Of a stretch of DNA of 64,000 bases, positions 43,096 to 52,386 are shown one piece after another. This DNA comes from Bacteroidales bacterium (lineage in GTDB: Bacteria; Bacteroidota; Bacteroidia; Bacteroidales; UBA932), in the NCBI GenBank assembly GCA_017616655.1, contig JAFZXU010000011.1:112261-176260 (forward strand), written 5' to 3'. The notes beneath the pieces were generated by a model. It made no database searches. It was given only the letters and a program-made list of their open reading frames with translations, and was not told the origin of the DNA. Position 1 is the first letter of the stretch, and each line of letters opens with the position of its first letter. A program made the translations under genes and the position numbers.

Positions 43096-43950
43096 TTACC
43101 TTTTGTTAACCCTTGCAAGATAGCAGTCGAGGGTGTTGCGGATAAGCATGGCGATAGTCATGGGGCCCACTCCGCCGGGAACTGGGGTGATGAAGCCGGC
43201 CCTTTCGGAGGCAGTCGCGAAATCCACGTCGCCGCAGAGTTTTCCCTCTTCATTGCGGTTGATGCCGACATCGATGACGACGGCGCCTGGCTTAACCATA
43301 TCGCCCGTAACGAGATGAGCCTTGCCTACTGCTGCTATTATGATGTCGGCCGTCAGGGCTATCTCCTTGAGATTGCGGGTACGCGAGTGTGCGATCGTGA
43401 CGGTGGCGTTCTCGTTCAGCAGCAATGTAGCCACCGGCTTGCCCACCAGTTCGCCGCGGCCGATGACGAGGGCGTGCTTGCCTTCGATTTCAGTTCCCGT
43501 GGTCTTGATCAGGTGTATGCAAGCCCTGGGGGTGCAGGGGGCGACATAGCCCTTCTTCATGGTGAATCCCGACTTCATTCCGAAGAAGCCGTCAACATCC
43601 TTTTCGGGCGCCACCGCGGCAATCACGGCGTCCTTGTCAATCTGTCTGGGAACCGGAAGCTGGACGAGTATGCCGTCCACCGTGTCGTCTGCGTTCAGGC
43701 GGGCGATGACCTCGAGCAACTCCTCCTGGGTGGTGCTCTCCGGCATGCGGATTACCTCTGAGACCATGCCGACCTTCTTTGCGGCTATCTCCTTGTTGCG
43801 GACATAAACCAGGCTCGCAGGATCTTCGCCTACGATTATAACATAGAGCCCCGGCCGGCGGCCGTGCTGCTCCGCATATTTTTCCACTTCAGCAGCCATC
43901 TGCTCATATAGGCCGGCCGCGATTGCTTTTCCGTCAATTATCTGTGCCAT
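43096..43950 (-). CDS. folD: bifunctional methylenetetrahydrofolate dehydrogenase / methenyl-THF cyclohydrolase
   Basis: FolD (284 aa) interconverts methylene-, methenyl- and 10-formyl-THF. It has Y-V-R-N-K near residues 49-53 with the catalytic lysine, Q-L-P-V-P near 97, and the NADP block G-R-G-E-L-V-G-K-P near 163. The ATG at 43950 gives the usual start (M-A-Q-I-I-D-G-K); a TTG two codons earlier is possible. It overlaps hutI by 17 nt. Placement at the end of the hut operon fits its role: it takes up methenyl-THF produced by FtcD. Confidence 0.95.
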   Translation of the reverse strand: MAQIIDGKAIAAGLYEQMAAEVEKYAEQHGRRPGLYVIIVGEDPASLVYVRNKEIAAKKVGMVSEVIRMPESTTQEELLEVIARLNADDTVDGILVQLPVPRQIDKDAVIAAVAPEKDVDGFFGMKSGFTMKKGYVAPCTPRACIHLIKTTGTEIEGKHALVIGRGELVGKPVATLLLNENATVTIAHSRTRNLKEIALTADIIIAAVGKAHLVTGDMVKPGAVVIDVGINRNEEGKLCGDVDFATASERAGFITPVPGGVGPMTIAMLIRNTLDCYLARVNKR

Positions 43951-45169
43951 AGTCAATTGGATTTCCGTTCAGATATACTTTATTTATGAATGGAGTGTGA
44001 TGCAGGTATGCGATTTTAGTCAGGTTCCAGCCGGGGAAGGTAAGAATCAGGTCCGCACGCTTGCCGGGCGTGATGGAGCCGGTCAGATTGCTGACTCCCA
44101 TGGCGTAGGCGCTGTTGAGCGTCACTGCGTTGAAGGCGCGTGCAGGAGTGAGGCGCATCCTGATGCATCCCAGCGCCATCACGAACCTCATATCTCCGGA
44201 AGGAGATGAGCCGGGGTTGTAATCGGATGCGAGGGCGATCCCGAGCCCCGCATTGATGAAATCTTTCGCCCGACCATAGGGTATGCCGAGGAAAAAGGAG
44301 GAGCCGGGAAGCATCGTGGGCATCGTTTCAGTGCCACGCAACGCCTCTGTTTCAGCATCTCCGGTACGCTCCAAGTGGTCCACCGAGAGGGCGTTGTAAC
44401 GCACTCCGACCTGCACTCCGCCGCTTTCGGCCAGTTCGTTTGCGTGGATTTTAGGAGGCAGTCCGCAGGCCGCACCCGCCTCGAGAATGCGGGCAGTGTC
44501 TTCCACCGTGAAGAATCCTTCGTCACAGAACACATCCACATAATCGGCCAGTGTCGCAGCCTCGGGCATCATGTCGCATACGGCCTGCACATAGCCTTCA
44601 TGCGTGTAGCCGCGTCCGACGGCATGGGCCCCGAGGAAGGTGGAACGGATCAGGGCGGGGGAGGTGCGCTTGATGCGGTCGATTACGCGTAACATCTTCA
44701 TTTCATCCTCCGGATTGAGGCCGTAACCGCTCTTTATCTCGATGGCGCCGGTGCCTTTGGAGATCATCTCCCTGACGCGCTCCATCGCCTGCCGGTAAAG
44801 ATCATCTTCGGAGGTGCGGTGAAGCAGGTCGGCCGAGTTCAGTATTCCGCCTCCCCGGGCCGCTATCTCCTCATAGGAGAGGCCGTTTATCTTGTCGAGG
44901 AACTCCCCGTCGCGGCAGCCGGCATAGACTATGTGGGTGTGGCTGTCGCATAAGGCGGGCATAACCATACCGCCATCTGCATCAACCACTTCGTCGGCCT
45001 CCGGCATCTTTTCTGAATGGCCGCCGAAGGCGGCGATCAGGCCATCTTCGACCAGCAGCCAGGCGTTTTCAACAGTACCGACTTCGTCCATTGCGCGACC
45101 CTCCTTGCGGAGAACGCCCTCGGGAACGATGCCGGTCAGAGTGGATATGTTCTTGAAGAGTGTACGCAT
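43934..45169 (-). CDS. hutI: imidazolonepropionase
   Basis: HutI (411 aa) opens the ring of imidazolonepropionate to N-formimino-glutamate, the third step of histidine breakdown. It is an amidohydrolase with the metal ligands in D-S-H-T-H-I-V near residue 71-77, K-S-G-Y-G near 145, and later H-A-N-E near 240. It starts 3 nt after hutH and overlaps folD. Confidence 0.95.
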   Translation of the reverse strand: MRTLFKNISTLTGIVPEGVLRKEGRAMDEVGTVENAWLLVEDGLIAAFGGHSEKMPEADEVVDADGGMVMPALCDSHTHIVYAGCRDGEFLDKINGLSYEEIAARGGGILNSADLLHRTSEDDLYRQAMERVREMISKGTGAIEIKSGYGLNPEDEMKMLRVIDRIKRTSPALIRSTFLGAHAVGRGYTHEGYVQAVCDMMPEAATLADYVDVFCDEGFFTVEDTARILEAGAACGLPPKIHANELAESGGVQVGVRYNALSVDHLERTGDAETEALRGTETMPTMLPGSSFFLGIPYGRAKDFINAGLGIALASDYNPGSSPSGDMRFVMALGCIRMRLTPARAFNAVTLNSAYAMGVSNLTGSITPGKRADLILTFPGWNLTKIAYLHHTPFINKVYLNGNPIDYGTDN

Positions 45170-45172
45170 CGG

Positions 45173-46657
45173 CTATACTATGGGGTTGCGGTCGATGAAT
45201 GCCGCAGCTTTCTCGATTAGGGGGTGCATATAGGTGTCCTCCTCTACGAATGGGACCACCTTGCGGAACTCCTTAAGGAGATATTCGATTGTTTCGGAGC
45301 TGCGGGCGGGACGGCGGAATTCGATGGCCTGGGCCGCATTCAGCAGCTCTATGCCCAATACGCGGCGGGTGTTATCGATTATCCTCACCAGCTTGGTGGC
45401 GGAATTCGCCCCCATGCTGACGTGGTCCTCCTGTCCGCCGGAGGAGGGGATGCTGTCGCACGAAGCTGGCCAGCAGAGTCCCTTGTTCTGGCTTACGATG
45501 GATGCCGCGGTGTACTGCGGTATCATGAATCCGCTGTTCAGTCCCGGTTTCGCTACGAGGTACATAGGCAGACCGCGGTATCCGTGGATCAGCAGGTAGG
45601 TGCGCCGCTCGGAGATGTTTGCCAGCTCCGATATAGCCACGGCCAGCATGTCCATGGGCAGGGCAATCGGCTCTCCGTGGAAGTTGCCGGCCGAAATGAC
45701 CATATCCTCCTCAGGGAAGATGTTGGGGTTGTCGGTGGCGGAATTGATCTCGGTCTCGATGACCGTATTGACATATCTTGCGGTATCCTTAACTGCTCCG
45801 TGCACCTGTGGGATGCAGCGGAAGGAGTAGGGGTCCTGGATGTGCTCCTTGTGGCGCTGGATCATTTCGCTGCCCTTAAGCAGCTTCATCACGCGGTCCG
45901 CGGTCTCAATCTGTCCGCGGTGCGGGCGGATGCGGTGGGTCTGCGGGTAGAAGGGGTCGATGCGGCCGTCGTAGGCCTCGAGCGACATGGCGCCGATGGC
46001 ATCCGCCCATGCGGAAAGCTCCAGCGCCTTGATGATGGACCAGAGCGCGTGGGCTCCCATGAACTGGGTGCCGTTGAGCAGCGCCAGGCCCTCTTTCGAC
46101 TTGAGGTGGATGGGTTTCCATCCGAATTCCTTCCATACTTCGGCTGAAGGACGAACCTTGCCTTTATACTCCACCTCTCCAAGACCTATGAGGGGCAGCG
46201 AGAGATGGGCAAGGGGGGCAAGGTCGCCGGAGGCTCCGAGCGAGCCCTGCTGGTAAACGACCGGCAGGATGTCGTTGTTGAACATGTCGATGAGCCGCTC
46301 CACGGTTTCGAGCTGCGCGCCCGAATGGCCGTATGAGAGGGACTGGATCTTGAGCAGGAGCATCAGCTTCACAATCTCCTGGTTTACCCTGTCGCCGGTT
46401 CCGCAGGCGTGTGAAACAACGAGGTTATACTGGAGCTGCGACAGGTCCTCGGCGGGAATGGTGACGTTATAGAGCGAACCGAAGCCGGTGGTCACTCCGT
46501 AAACAGGATGGTCGATGTCTTCCATCTTCCTGTCGAGATACTCCCGGCATCGCAGGATGGCCGCCTTGGCCTCCTCCGAAAGGGCCAGATGTTCCCCTTC
46601 GTTGATTATCTGCTGTACGCGTTCCGGCGTCAGGTGTTCTGTGGATATGTAATGCAT
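45173..46657 (-). CDS. hutH: histidine ammonia-lyase
   Basis: HutH (494 aa) deaminates histidine to urocanate. The self-forming MIO cofactor tripeptide Ala142-Ser143-Gly144 lies at the position usual for the family, within G-S-L-G-A-S-G-D-L-A-P-L. The catalytic tyrosine region Y-G-V-T-T-G-F-G-S is near 53-61. It starts 3 nt after hutU. The second codon options do not change the call. Confidence 0.97.
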   Translation of the reverse strand: MHYISTEHLTPERVQQIINEGEHLALSEEAKAAILRCREYLDRKMEDIDHPVYGVTTGFGSLYNVTIPAEDLSQLQYNLVVSHACGTGDRVNQEIVKLMLLLKIQSLSYGHSGAQLETVERLIDMFNNDILPVVYQQGSLGASGDLAPLAHLSLPLIGLGEVEYKGKVRPSAEVWKEFGWKPIHLKSKEGLALLNGTQFMGAHALWSIIKALELSAWADAIGAMSLEAYDGRIDPFYPQTHRIRPHRGQIETADRVMKLLKGSEMIQRHKEHIQDPYSFRCIPQVHGAVKDTARYVNTVIETEINSATDNPNIFPEEDMVISAGNFHGEPIALPMDMLAVAISELANISERRTYLLIHGYRGLPMYLVAKPGLNSGFMIPQYTAASIVSQNKGLCWPASCDSIPSSGGQEDHVSMGANSATKLVRIIDNTRRVLGIELLNAAQAIEFRRPARSSETIEYLLKEFRKVVPFVEEDTYMHPLIEKAAAFIDRNPIV

Positions 46658-46660
46658 ATG

Positions 46661-48685
46661 TTATCTGTCTAAAACTGAATCTATTAAACTGTCGTCCGCT
46701 ATGTTCGGGAGGGTGACGCGGAGTTGGGGCGTGCGCTCCATCTCGCGCCTTATAGCTTCCATAGCCCCTTCGTTGCGTGCCCAGCTGCGGCGTGAGATTC
46801 CGTTGTTCACGTCCCAGAAGAGCATCTCGCGGATATGGCGCGCGGAATCCTCGCTGCCGTCTATCACCATTCCGAAACCCCCGTTTATGACCTCGCCCCA
46901 GCCTACGCCTCCTCCATTGTGGATGGAGACCCAGGTGGCTCCGCGGAAGGAGTCGCCTATGACGTTCTGGATTGCCATGTCGGCGGTGAACTGCGAGCCG
47001 TCATAGATGTTGGAGGTCTCGCGGAAAGGAGAGTCGGTGCCGGAGACGTCGTGATGGTCGCGTCCCAGTACTATCGGGGCTGAGATGCGTCCGTCGCGGA
47101 TCGCATCGTTGAAGGCAAGGGCGATCTTCGTGCGGCCCTCGCAGTCAGCATAGAGGATGCGGGCCTGCGAGCCGACAACAAGATGGTTGCGTCCAGCCTC
47201 TTCAATCCAGCGGATGTTGTCGAGCATCTGTCCCTTGATGGAGGCGGGTGCGGTTGCGGAGATTTCACAGAGCACCTGCACTGCGAGACGGTCGGTCTCC
47301 GCGAGGTCTTCGGGCTTCTGGCTCATGCATACCCAGCGGAAGGGACCGAATCCGTAATCGAAGTAGAAGGGGCCCATAATGTCCTGGACATAAGAAGGAT
47401 AGCGGAACGAGCCGTCGGCCTTCAATATATCTGCGCCTGCACGGGAACTTTCCAGCAGGAAGGCGTTGCCGTAGTCGAAGAAATACATTCCCCTTGCGGT
47501 AAGACGGTTTATAGCGGCCACCTGGCGGCGGAGGGAAGCCTGTACGGCCTCCTTGAAACGCTCAGGCTCCTCGGCCATCATACGTTTGGACTCCTCGAAG
47601 GAGTATCCGACGGGATAGTAGCCGCCGGCCCAGGGGTTGTGCAGCGAAGTCTGGTCGGAGCCGAGATCCACGCTTATGCCTTCATCGGCCAAACGCTCCC
47701 AGAGGTCCACCACATTGCCGACATAGGCAAGCGACACCACCTCCTTTGCAGCCACGGCCTTGCGGATGCGGGGCAGGAGTTCGTCCAGCGACTCGTGGAG
47801 TTCGTCCACCCAGCCCTGCTCATAGCGCTTGCGCGCTGCCAGCGGGTTGATTTCTGCTGTGACGCTCACCACTCCGGCGATGTTGCCCGCCTTGGGCTGA
47901 GCACCCGACATTCCGCCGAGTCCGGCCGTCACGAATAGTATCCCTCCGCGGTCGTCGCCGTCGAGGCCCCGCTTGCGGAGCTGCATCCTGGCGGCGTTCA
48001 TCACCGTGATGGTGGTGCCGTGCACGATGCCCTGAGGACCTATATACATATATGAACCCGCGGTCATCTGGCCATATTGCGAGACTCCGAGGGCGTTGAA
48101 TTTCTCCCAGTGGTCGGGTTTTGAGTAGTTGGGTATCACCATTCCGTTGGTCACCACTACGCGCGGGGCGTCCTTGTGGGAAGGGAAGAGGCCCAGCGGG
48201 AATCCGGAGAACATCGCGAGCGTCTGTTCCTCTGTCATCGTGGCAAGATACTGCATCGCCAGGCGGTACTGCGCCCAGTTCTGGAAAACAGCTCCGTTGC
48301 CTCCGTAGGTTATGAGTTCATGGGGGTGCTGCGCCACGCGCGGGTCCAGGTTGTTCTGGATCATCGCCATTATCGCCGCGGCCTGGGTGCACTTTGCAGG
48401 GTACTCGTTCAGCGGCCTGGCGTGCATCCCGTAACGCGGGCGGAAACGGTACATATAGATGCGTCCGTACTTCTCCAGCTCCTGCGCGAATTCAGGCGCG
48501 AGGATGGCGTGATGCTTTGCGGGGAAGTAGCGGAGGGCGTTCTTGAGAGCGAGCGCCTTCTCGTTGCGGGAAAGTATATCCTTGCGCTTGGGCGCGTGGT
48601 TGATGGCAGTGTCGTACGGTTGGGGCTCCGGAAGGATATCCGGAATGCCTGCCAGAATCTCTTCTTTGAATGTCATATCCGTCAT
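46661..48685 (-). CDS. hutU: urocanate hydratase, long form
   Basis: HutU (674 aa) hydrates urocanate to imidazolonepropionate using tightly bound NAD+. It carries Y-G-G-N-G-A-V-F-Q-N near residues 128-137 and the glycine-rich T-A-G-L-G-G-M-S-G-A-Q near 253. It is about 120 residues longer than the common 550-aa enzyme, with extra N-terminal sequence and insertions, as I recall for Bacteroidota forms. It starts 24 nt after ftcD. Confidence 0.95.
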   Translation of the reverse strand: MTDMTFKEEILAGIPDILPEPQPYDTAINHAPKRKDILSRNEKALALKNALRYFPAKHHAILAPEFAQELEKYGRIYMYRFRPRYGMHARPLNEYPAKCTQAAAIMAMIQNNLDPRVAQHPHELITYGGNGAVFQNWAQYRLAMQYLATMTEEQTLAMFSGFPLGLFPSHKDAPRVVVTNGMVIPNYSKPDHWEKFNALGVSQYGQMTAGSYMYIGPQGIVHGTTITVMNAARMQLRKRGLDGDDRGGILFVTAGLGGMSGAQPKAGNIAGVVSVTAEINPLAARKRYEQGWVDELHESLDELLPRIRKAVAAKEVVSLAYVGNVVDLWERLADEGISVDLGSDQTSLHNPWAGGYYPVGYSFEESKRMMAEEPERFKEAVQASLRRQVAAINRLTARGMYFFDYGNAFLLESSRAGADILKADGSFRYPSYVQDIMGPFYFDYGFGPFRWVCMSQKPEDLAETDRLAVQVLCEISATAPASIKGQMLDNIRWIEEAGRNHLVVGSQARILYADCEGRTKIALAFNDAIRDGRISAPIVLGRDHHDVSGTDSPFRETSNIYDGSQFTADMAIQNVIGDSFRGATWVSIHNGGGVGWGEVINGGFGMVIDGSEDSARHIREMLFWDVNNGISRRSWARNEGAMEAIRREMERTPQLRVTLPNIADDSLIDSVLDR

Positions 48686-48709
48686 GCCCGGCCTGACCGG
48701 GCATCTGTT

Positions 48710-50419
48710 TTACTGATTGATGTGTCCGTTGACGACCTTCAGCACTTCGTCCTGAAGTGCGGTTGCCTCCTTGACTATCTCGGCCGCGCGGGCGATGAGC
48801 GGCTCTGCAGGAGCCTTGTCCTTCAGGCCCGAAGCGTTGATGCGGACGTTGAGTTCCGCTCCTCGGATTGCCGCGAGGGCCGCCAGCGCTGCTACGCCCG
48901 AGTCGGATGCGGATGCGGGGTTGCCGTTCTTCGCCATCTCAAGGGCAAGCGGAAGTGCCTTGAAGGAGGCCTCCATAGTCTTGAGAGGCACCGAAGCGGC
49001 ATAAAGGGTTGCCTCTTCGATTGCAGCGGCGCGCGCCTCCTTCTCCTCAGGAGTCTCCTTCGGCATCGAGAATGCATCCATGATGCGGTCGAATGCCGCA
49101 GTATCCTCGTCTACCAGGTCGATAAGCTCCTTCATCAGCGCCTGACCCTTTTCGGCGGAGTCGGAGAACTCCTTCCAGCGTTCGTCCCATCCGCGCTTGT
49201 GCGAGGAGAGGTTGGCCACCATCGTGCCGAGTGCGGCAGCCAGGGCGCCCATATAAGCGGAGATCGATCCGCCTCCGGGAGCGGGGGATTCGGAAGCGGT
49301 CTCCTTTGCGAAGCCCTCGCAGGTCATCCTCACCAGCCTGTGCTTCTTCGCCTCCTCAGCCTCGTCGGCCATCAGGTACTCGATTACCTTCTCCTTGGGA
49401 TCGAAGGGCTTGAGGTCGTCGAGCGACATCGATTTGACGGCTATCTTCATTATCTCCTCCTCGGAGATTCCGAGGGAGCGCTGCTGCTTTTCGAGATAGA
49501 ACCTGCCGGCCTCCATGAGGACCTTCTTCGACACCAGGCCGACAATCTCGGCTCCGGTGACCTTGAGGCCGCGTGCTGCTGCGGCGCGGCATACCTCTTC
49601 GTACGCCACGTGAAGGGGAGTGGCCTCGATGTCGGTAATGTTCATCGACACCTGGGCGATACCGTATTCGTCGATGTACCAGCCGATTGCCTTGCAGCCC
49701 TTGAGGGTGCCGGGAATCCATATCTGCTCGCCGTTTTCGTCCTTGAGGAGCTTGCCGGTGAGGGAACCGCCTTCGCGGGCCTTGCGTCCCTTCTCGCGGA
49801 CGTCGAAGGCTACCGCCATGGCGCGGCGGACGGAGGTCGTATTGAGGTTGTAGTTGACTGCAACGAGGAAGTTACGCGCCCCCACGTTGGTGGCTCCGGC
49901 ACGCGCTGCCGTCTCGGTAAAGGTCTCCGGGCTGAAATCGGGCCTGCGTGCAGGCTCCGCAATCTTGTCCGCCAGGGCCTCATACTCGCCTGCACGGCAA
50001 ACTGCCAGGTTCCTGCGTTCGGGCTTGTAGGCTGCGGCTTCATAGCAGTAGCAGGGGATGCCCAGTTCGACGAAAATGCGCTCCGCCAGCTTTCTTGCCA
50101 ATGAAGCGCAATCATCGAGCGTGATGCCCGATATGGGTATGAGCGGAAGCACGTCGGTCGCTCCCGAACGGGGATGGGCGCCGTGATGCTTCCTCATATC
50201 GATGAGTTCCTGCGCCTTTTTCTCGCCGAGGAATGCCGCTTCGCAGACCGCAGCGGGCCCGCCCACGAAGGTTACCACGGTGCGGTTCGTCGCCTCGCCG
50301 GGATCCACGTTCAGGACCTTTACGCCTTCTACCGAGCCGATGGCCTTGACTATTTCGTCGATAACCGTCATATCGCGTCCCTCGCTGAAGTTAGGGACGC
50401 ATTCGATGATTTGTTTCAT
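48710..50419 (-). CDS. ftcD: glutamate formimidoyltransferase / formimino-THF cyclodeaminase
   Basis: This 569-aa bifunctional enzyme moves the formimino group of N-formimino-glutamate to THF and then releases ammonia, giving methenyl-THF. The transferase domain is about residues 1-330 (E-C-V-P-N-F-S-E-G-R near 5-14, H-H-G-A-H-P-R near 78). The cyclodeaminase domain is about 365-560 (S-P-A-P-G-G-G-S near 385). It is the first gene of the hut operon and diverges from the ECF sigma gene. It shows that histidine is degraded by folate transfer and not by formiminoglutamase. Confidence 0.96.
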   Translation of the reverse strand: MKQIIECVPNFSEGRDMTVIDEIVKAIGSVEGVKVLNVDPGEATNRTVVTFVGGPAAVCEAAFLGEKKAQELIDMRKHHGAHPRSGATDVLPLIPISGITLDDCASLARKLAERIFVELGIPCYCYEAAAYKPERRNLAVCRAGEYEALADKIAEPARRPDFSPETFTETAARAGATNVGARNFLVAVNYNLNTTSVRRAMAVAFDVREKGRKAREGGSLTGKLLKDENGEQIWIPGTLKGCKAIGWYIDEYGIAQVSMNITDIEATPLHVAYEEVCRAAAARGLKVTGAEIVGLVSKKVLMEAGRFYLEKQQRSLGISEEEIMKIAVKSMSLDDLKPFDPKEKVIEYLMADEAEEAKKHRLVRMTCEGFAKETASESPAPGGGSISAYMGALAAALGTMVANLSSHKRGWDERWKEFSDSAEKGQALMKELIDLVDEDTAAFDRIMDAFSMPKETPEEKEARAAAIEEATLYAASVPLKTMEASFKALPLALEMAKNGNPASASDSGVAALAALAAIRGAELNVRINASGLKDKAPAEPLIARAAEIVKEATALQDEVLKVVNGHINQ

Positions 50420-50508
50420 ATAAGGATCAAGTATTGAAAATGATTGGTCAGTTTAATCCGTAAAGATACTCTTTTTTTCTACATTTGCAGAAGAAAGAAA
50501 GATTTGAT
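50420..50508. promoter_or_regulatory. divergent hut / ECF sigma promoter region
   Basis: This AT-rich gap separates ftcD (-) and the sigma gene (+). TACATTTG at 50480-50487 is a full match to TAnnTTTG on the plus strand, 21 nt before the sigma ATG. On the minus strand 50468-50461 reads TATCTTTA, one base off consensus, 41 nt before ftcD. No obvious operator repeat was seen. Confidence 0.5.
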
Positions 50509-51081
50509 ATGAGCGACAGCGACATCATAACCGGGATAGCCGGAGGCGACAAAAGGACCTTCGAGGATCTCTATTGGCGTCACCGCCGCCCGTTCGTATC
50601 ATACTTGCGCCACTCGCAGGGTGTTTCAACGGAAGATGCCCTCGATATCTACCAGGATGCCTGCGCGGCCCTGCACAACAACATCGTTACCGGACGCCTG
50701 ACTCCGGAGTCCCTTGAAGGCGCCACTCTCAAGACATACCTGTTCGCAGTCGGAACCAAGATACTTTTCAACCGGAGGCGCAAGAAGCAGACCGACATCC
50801 TTTTCGATACGGAGGCTGCTCTCAAGACGGGAGAAACCCTTGCGGATGACGATCCCGATCATCAGGAGCGGCTTGCTGTCATACGCATGTGCGTCAGGCA
50901 GATGAAATCCCCATGCAAGGAACTTCTCAGCCTAAGGCTCTGGACAGGACTCTCAAGTGCGGAAATCGCCGCGAGAATGAACTACAGTTCCGACAGGTCA
51001 GCCATCACCCAGGTCTCCAAGTGCAGGCAGAAACTTATTACTTACGTTAAATCACAACTGAAAGGATATGACAATAGATGA
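50509..51081 (+). CDS. ECF-type RNA polymerase sigma factor
   Basis: This 190-aa sigma-70 family protein has region 2 at about residues 18-88 (F-E-D-L-Y-W-R-H, D-I-Y-Q-D) and region 4 at about 125-180 (L-S-L-R-L-W-T-G-L-S-S-A-E-I-A). It lacks the extended region 3, as in ECF factors. The ATG at 50509 was chosen over a TTG eight codons upstream, which would overlap the -7 box. The 3' end overlaps the next gene by 14 nt, so the pair is translationally coupled. Such overlaps usually link an ECF factor to its membrane partner. Confidence 0.92.
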   Translation: MSDSDIITGIAGGDKRTFEDLYWRHRRPFVSYLRHSQGVSTEDALDIYQDACAALHNNIVTGRLTPESLEGATLKTYLFAVGTKILFNRRRKKQTDILFDTEAALKTGETLADDDPDHQERLAVIRMCVRQMKSPCKELLSLRLWTGLSSAEIAARMNYSSDRSAITQVSKCRQKLITYVKSQLKGYDNR

Positions 51082-51652
51082 AGAGAATCTCGAAGAGGTA
51101 ATTGATGCTGCCGTAAGGGAGAACGCTGCCAAGGAGCATCTGCGCAGTGTGGAGCGTCGCAGGAAGATCCGCTTTGGGGTCATTCCGCTGGTTGCCGCTG
51201 CCGCCGTGGCTTCTGTATTCCTGGTGATGGATTATCGCATCGCCGAGAGGGGATATGATGCCGCCTCGTTCGTGATGAGGGGAACCGCATATCTGGACCG
51301 GGCTGGCTATCGCGGAGTAGAGCAGGCATCAGAAGCCTTGCTCTCCGCCGCGGAACAGATTTACAGGGGTGAATGCAGCGCTGCCGAAGAGTCGCTGGAT
51401 GAGGCATGGACGTTGACAGAGACGGAGATTTCGAATCTTGGAAACAGCGATTCGGATATTATGCGCAGGATGGAACTTGAGTCGTTGCTCGAAGATGTAA
51501 AGTGGTATAAGGCAATCAATTATCTAAAATCCAAGCGTCCCCGCAAGGCGCGTCCCATCCTTCAGGAGTTCGCCGATTCCGGGAGCGTCTATGCAGGAGG
51601 GGCCGCGGGGCTGATCGAAGAAATATGGTCGTCTTCATACCGCCCGCTTTGA
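51068..51652 (+). CDS. single-pass membrane protein coupled to the ECF sigma factor, candidate regulator
   Basis: This is a 194-aa protein with a basic cytoplasmic N-terminus (about 35 residues, E-R-R-R-K), one transmembrane helix at about 37-55, and a helical extracytoplasmic region. The last 60 residues (W-Y-K-A-I-N-Y-L ... K-A-R-P-I-L-Q-E-F) look like one degenerate TPR pair. This layout recalls the membrane TPR proteins beside many Bacteroidota ECF factors. No zinc-binding anti-sigma motif (HxxxCxxC) is present. A role in holding the sigma factor is inferred from overlap and topology only. Confidence 0.75.
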   Translation: MTIDEENLEEVIDAAVRENAAKEHLRSVERRRKIRFGVIPLVAAAAVASVFLVMDYRIAERGYDAASFVMRGTAYLDRAGYRGVEQASEALLSAAEQIYRGECSAAEESLDEAWTLTETEISNLGNSDSDIMRRMELESLLEDVKWYKAINYLKSKRPRKARPILQEFADSGSVYAGGAAGLIEEIWSSSYRPL

Positions 51653-51676
51653 TTTCGTACATTGTTGATAAAGTTA

Positions 51677-51708
51677 TTTGCTTTTTTTCTTTTTTCTTGA
51701 TAGCTTTG
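51677..51708 (+). promoter_or_regulatory. complete Bacteroidota-type promoter
   Basis: TTTG at 51677-51680 and TAGCTTTG at 51701-51708 match the -33/-7 consensus with a 20-nt spacer, the best full promoter in the window. It lies 28 nt before the ATG at 51737, so that gene and those after it can be transcribed apart from the sigma gene. Confidence 0.7.
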
Positions 51709-51736
51709 CGTAAAATTTACTCAAAGTACAATTTCG

Positions 51737-52372
51737 ATGCAATCTACTGTCGTTATTATTATCGTATCGGTTCTCGCTGCCGCATTCCTTGTCCTGTTCA
51801 TCATTGCTGTCCAGAACAATGCATATCTGAAAAGGGATGTTCACTGGCTCAAGCTGCAGCAGGGCAGGGGTGAGTCCAGCCACCAGGAGGAGACAGGAAC
51901 AAACAGGACTCTCGACAAGGAGGCTGTAATGGAGGCGATCCGTTTCAATGGTTATGTCCCCGAGGCGGAAGATGACCGGGTTTGTTTCAAGGTGCAGGGC
52001 GACTCTTTTGTCATAGACGTCGATCGCTTGCCGATTATCTCTGTGGTCAAATACTTCAGTCTCGATCCCAAAGATTGGGAGATGGACCTGATGCGAGAGG
52101 CGGCCAGGGAGGCAACTGACAATATCATTATGGCAAAGGTGTTCCTGACTGGGGATAACGAGGACGACGGCATTGTATTTCAGGTCGTTGCTATCGAGAA
52201 TAAGTATGAGCATTTCAAGGACTGCCTTACCCGCTATATGGATATCGTCAATGATTCCCATCGGCGTTTTGACAAGATTTACCACGAGCTGGTGGATAAT
52301 CGGAAGGAACAGGAATCGATGCTGGCCAGGCACGGTGAAGACAATCCGGGCGAAAAGAAATACTTGTCTTAA
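51737..52372 (+). CDS. membrane-anchored hypothetical protein
   Basis: This is a 211-aa protein with one N-terminal transmembrane helix (about residues 4-26) followed by a soluble acidic domain. No Cys lipobox or signal-cleavage site is visible. The soluble part from about 60 to 200 has a mixed alpha/beta look (V-C-F-K-V-Q-G-D-S-F-V-I-D-V), without a motif I recognise. It has its own strong promoter and precedes the J-domain gene by 14 nt. No function is assigned; it is grouped with the block by position. Confidence 0.7.
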   Translation: MQSTVVIIIVSVLAAAFLVLFIIAVQNNAYLKRDVHWLKLQQGRGESSHQEETGTNRTLDKEAVMEAIRFNGYVPEAEDDRVCFKVQGDSFVIDVDRLPIISVVKYFSLDPKDWEMDLMREAAREATDNIIMAKVFLTGDNEDDGIVFQVVAIENKYEHFKDCLTRYMDIVNDSHRRFDKIYHELVDNRKEQESMLARHGEDNPGEKKYLS

Positions 52373-52386
52373 GCCGTTCCCCAGCT

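Noticed and set aside
48176-50104. 642-codon open frame antisense to ftcD and hutU
   Set aside because: It spans two recognised enzymes on the opposite strand and has no motifs of its own.
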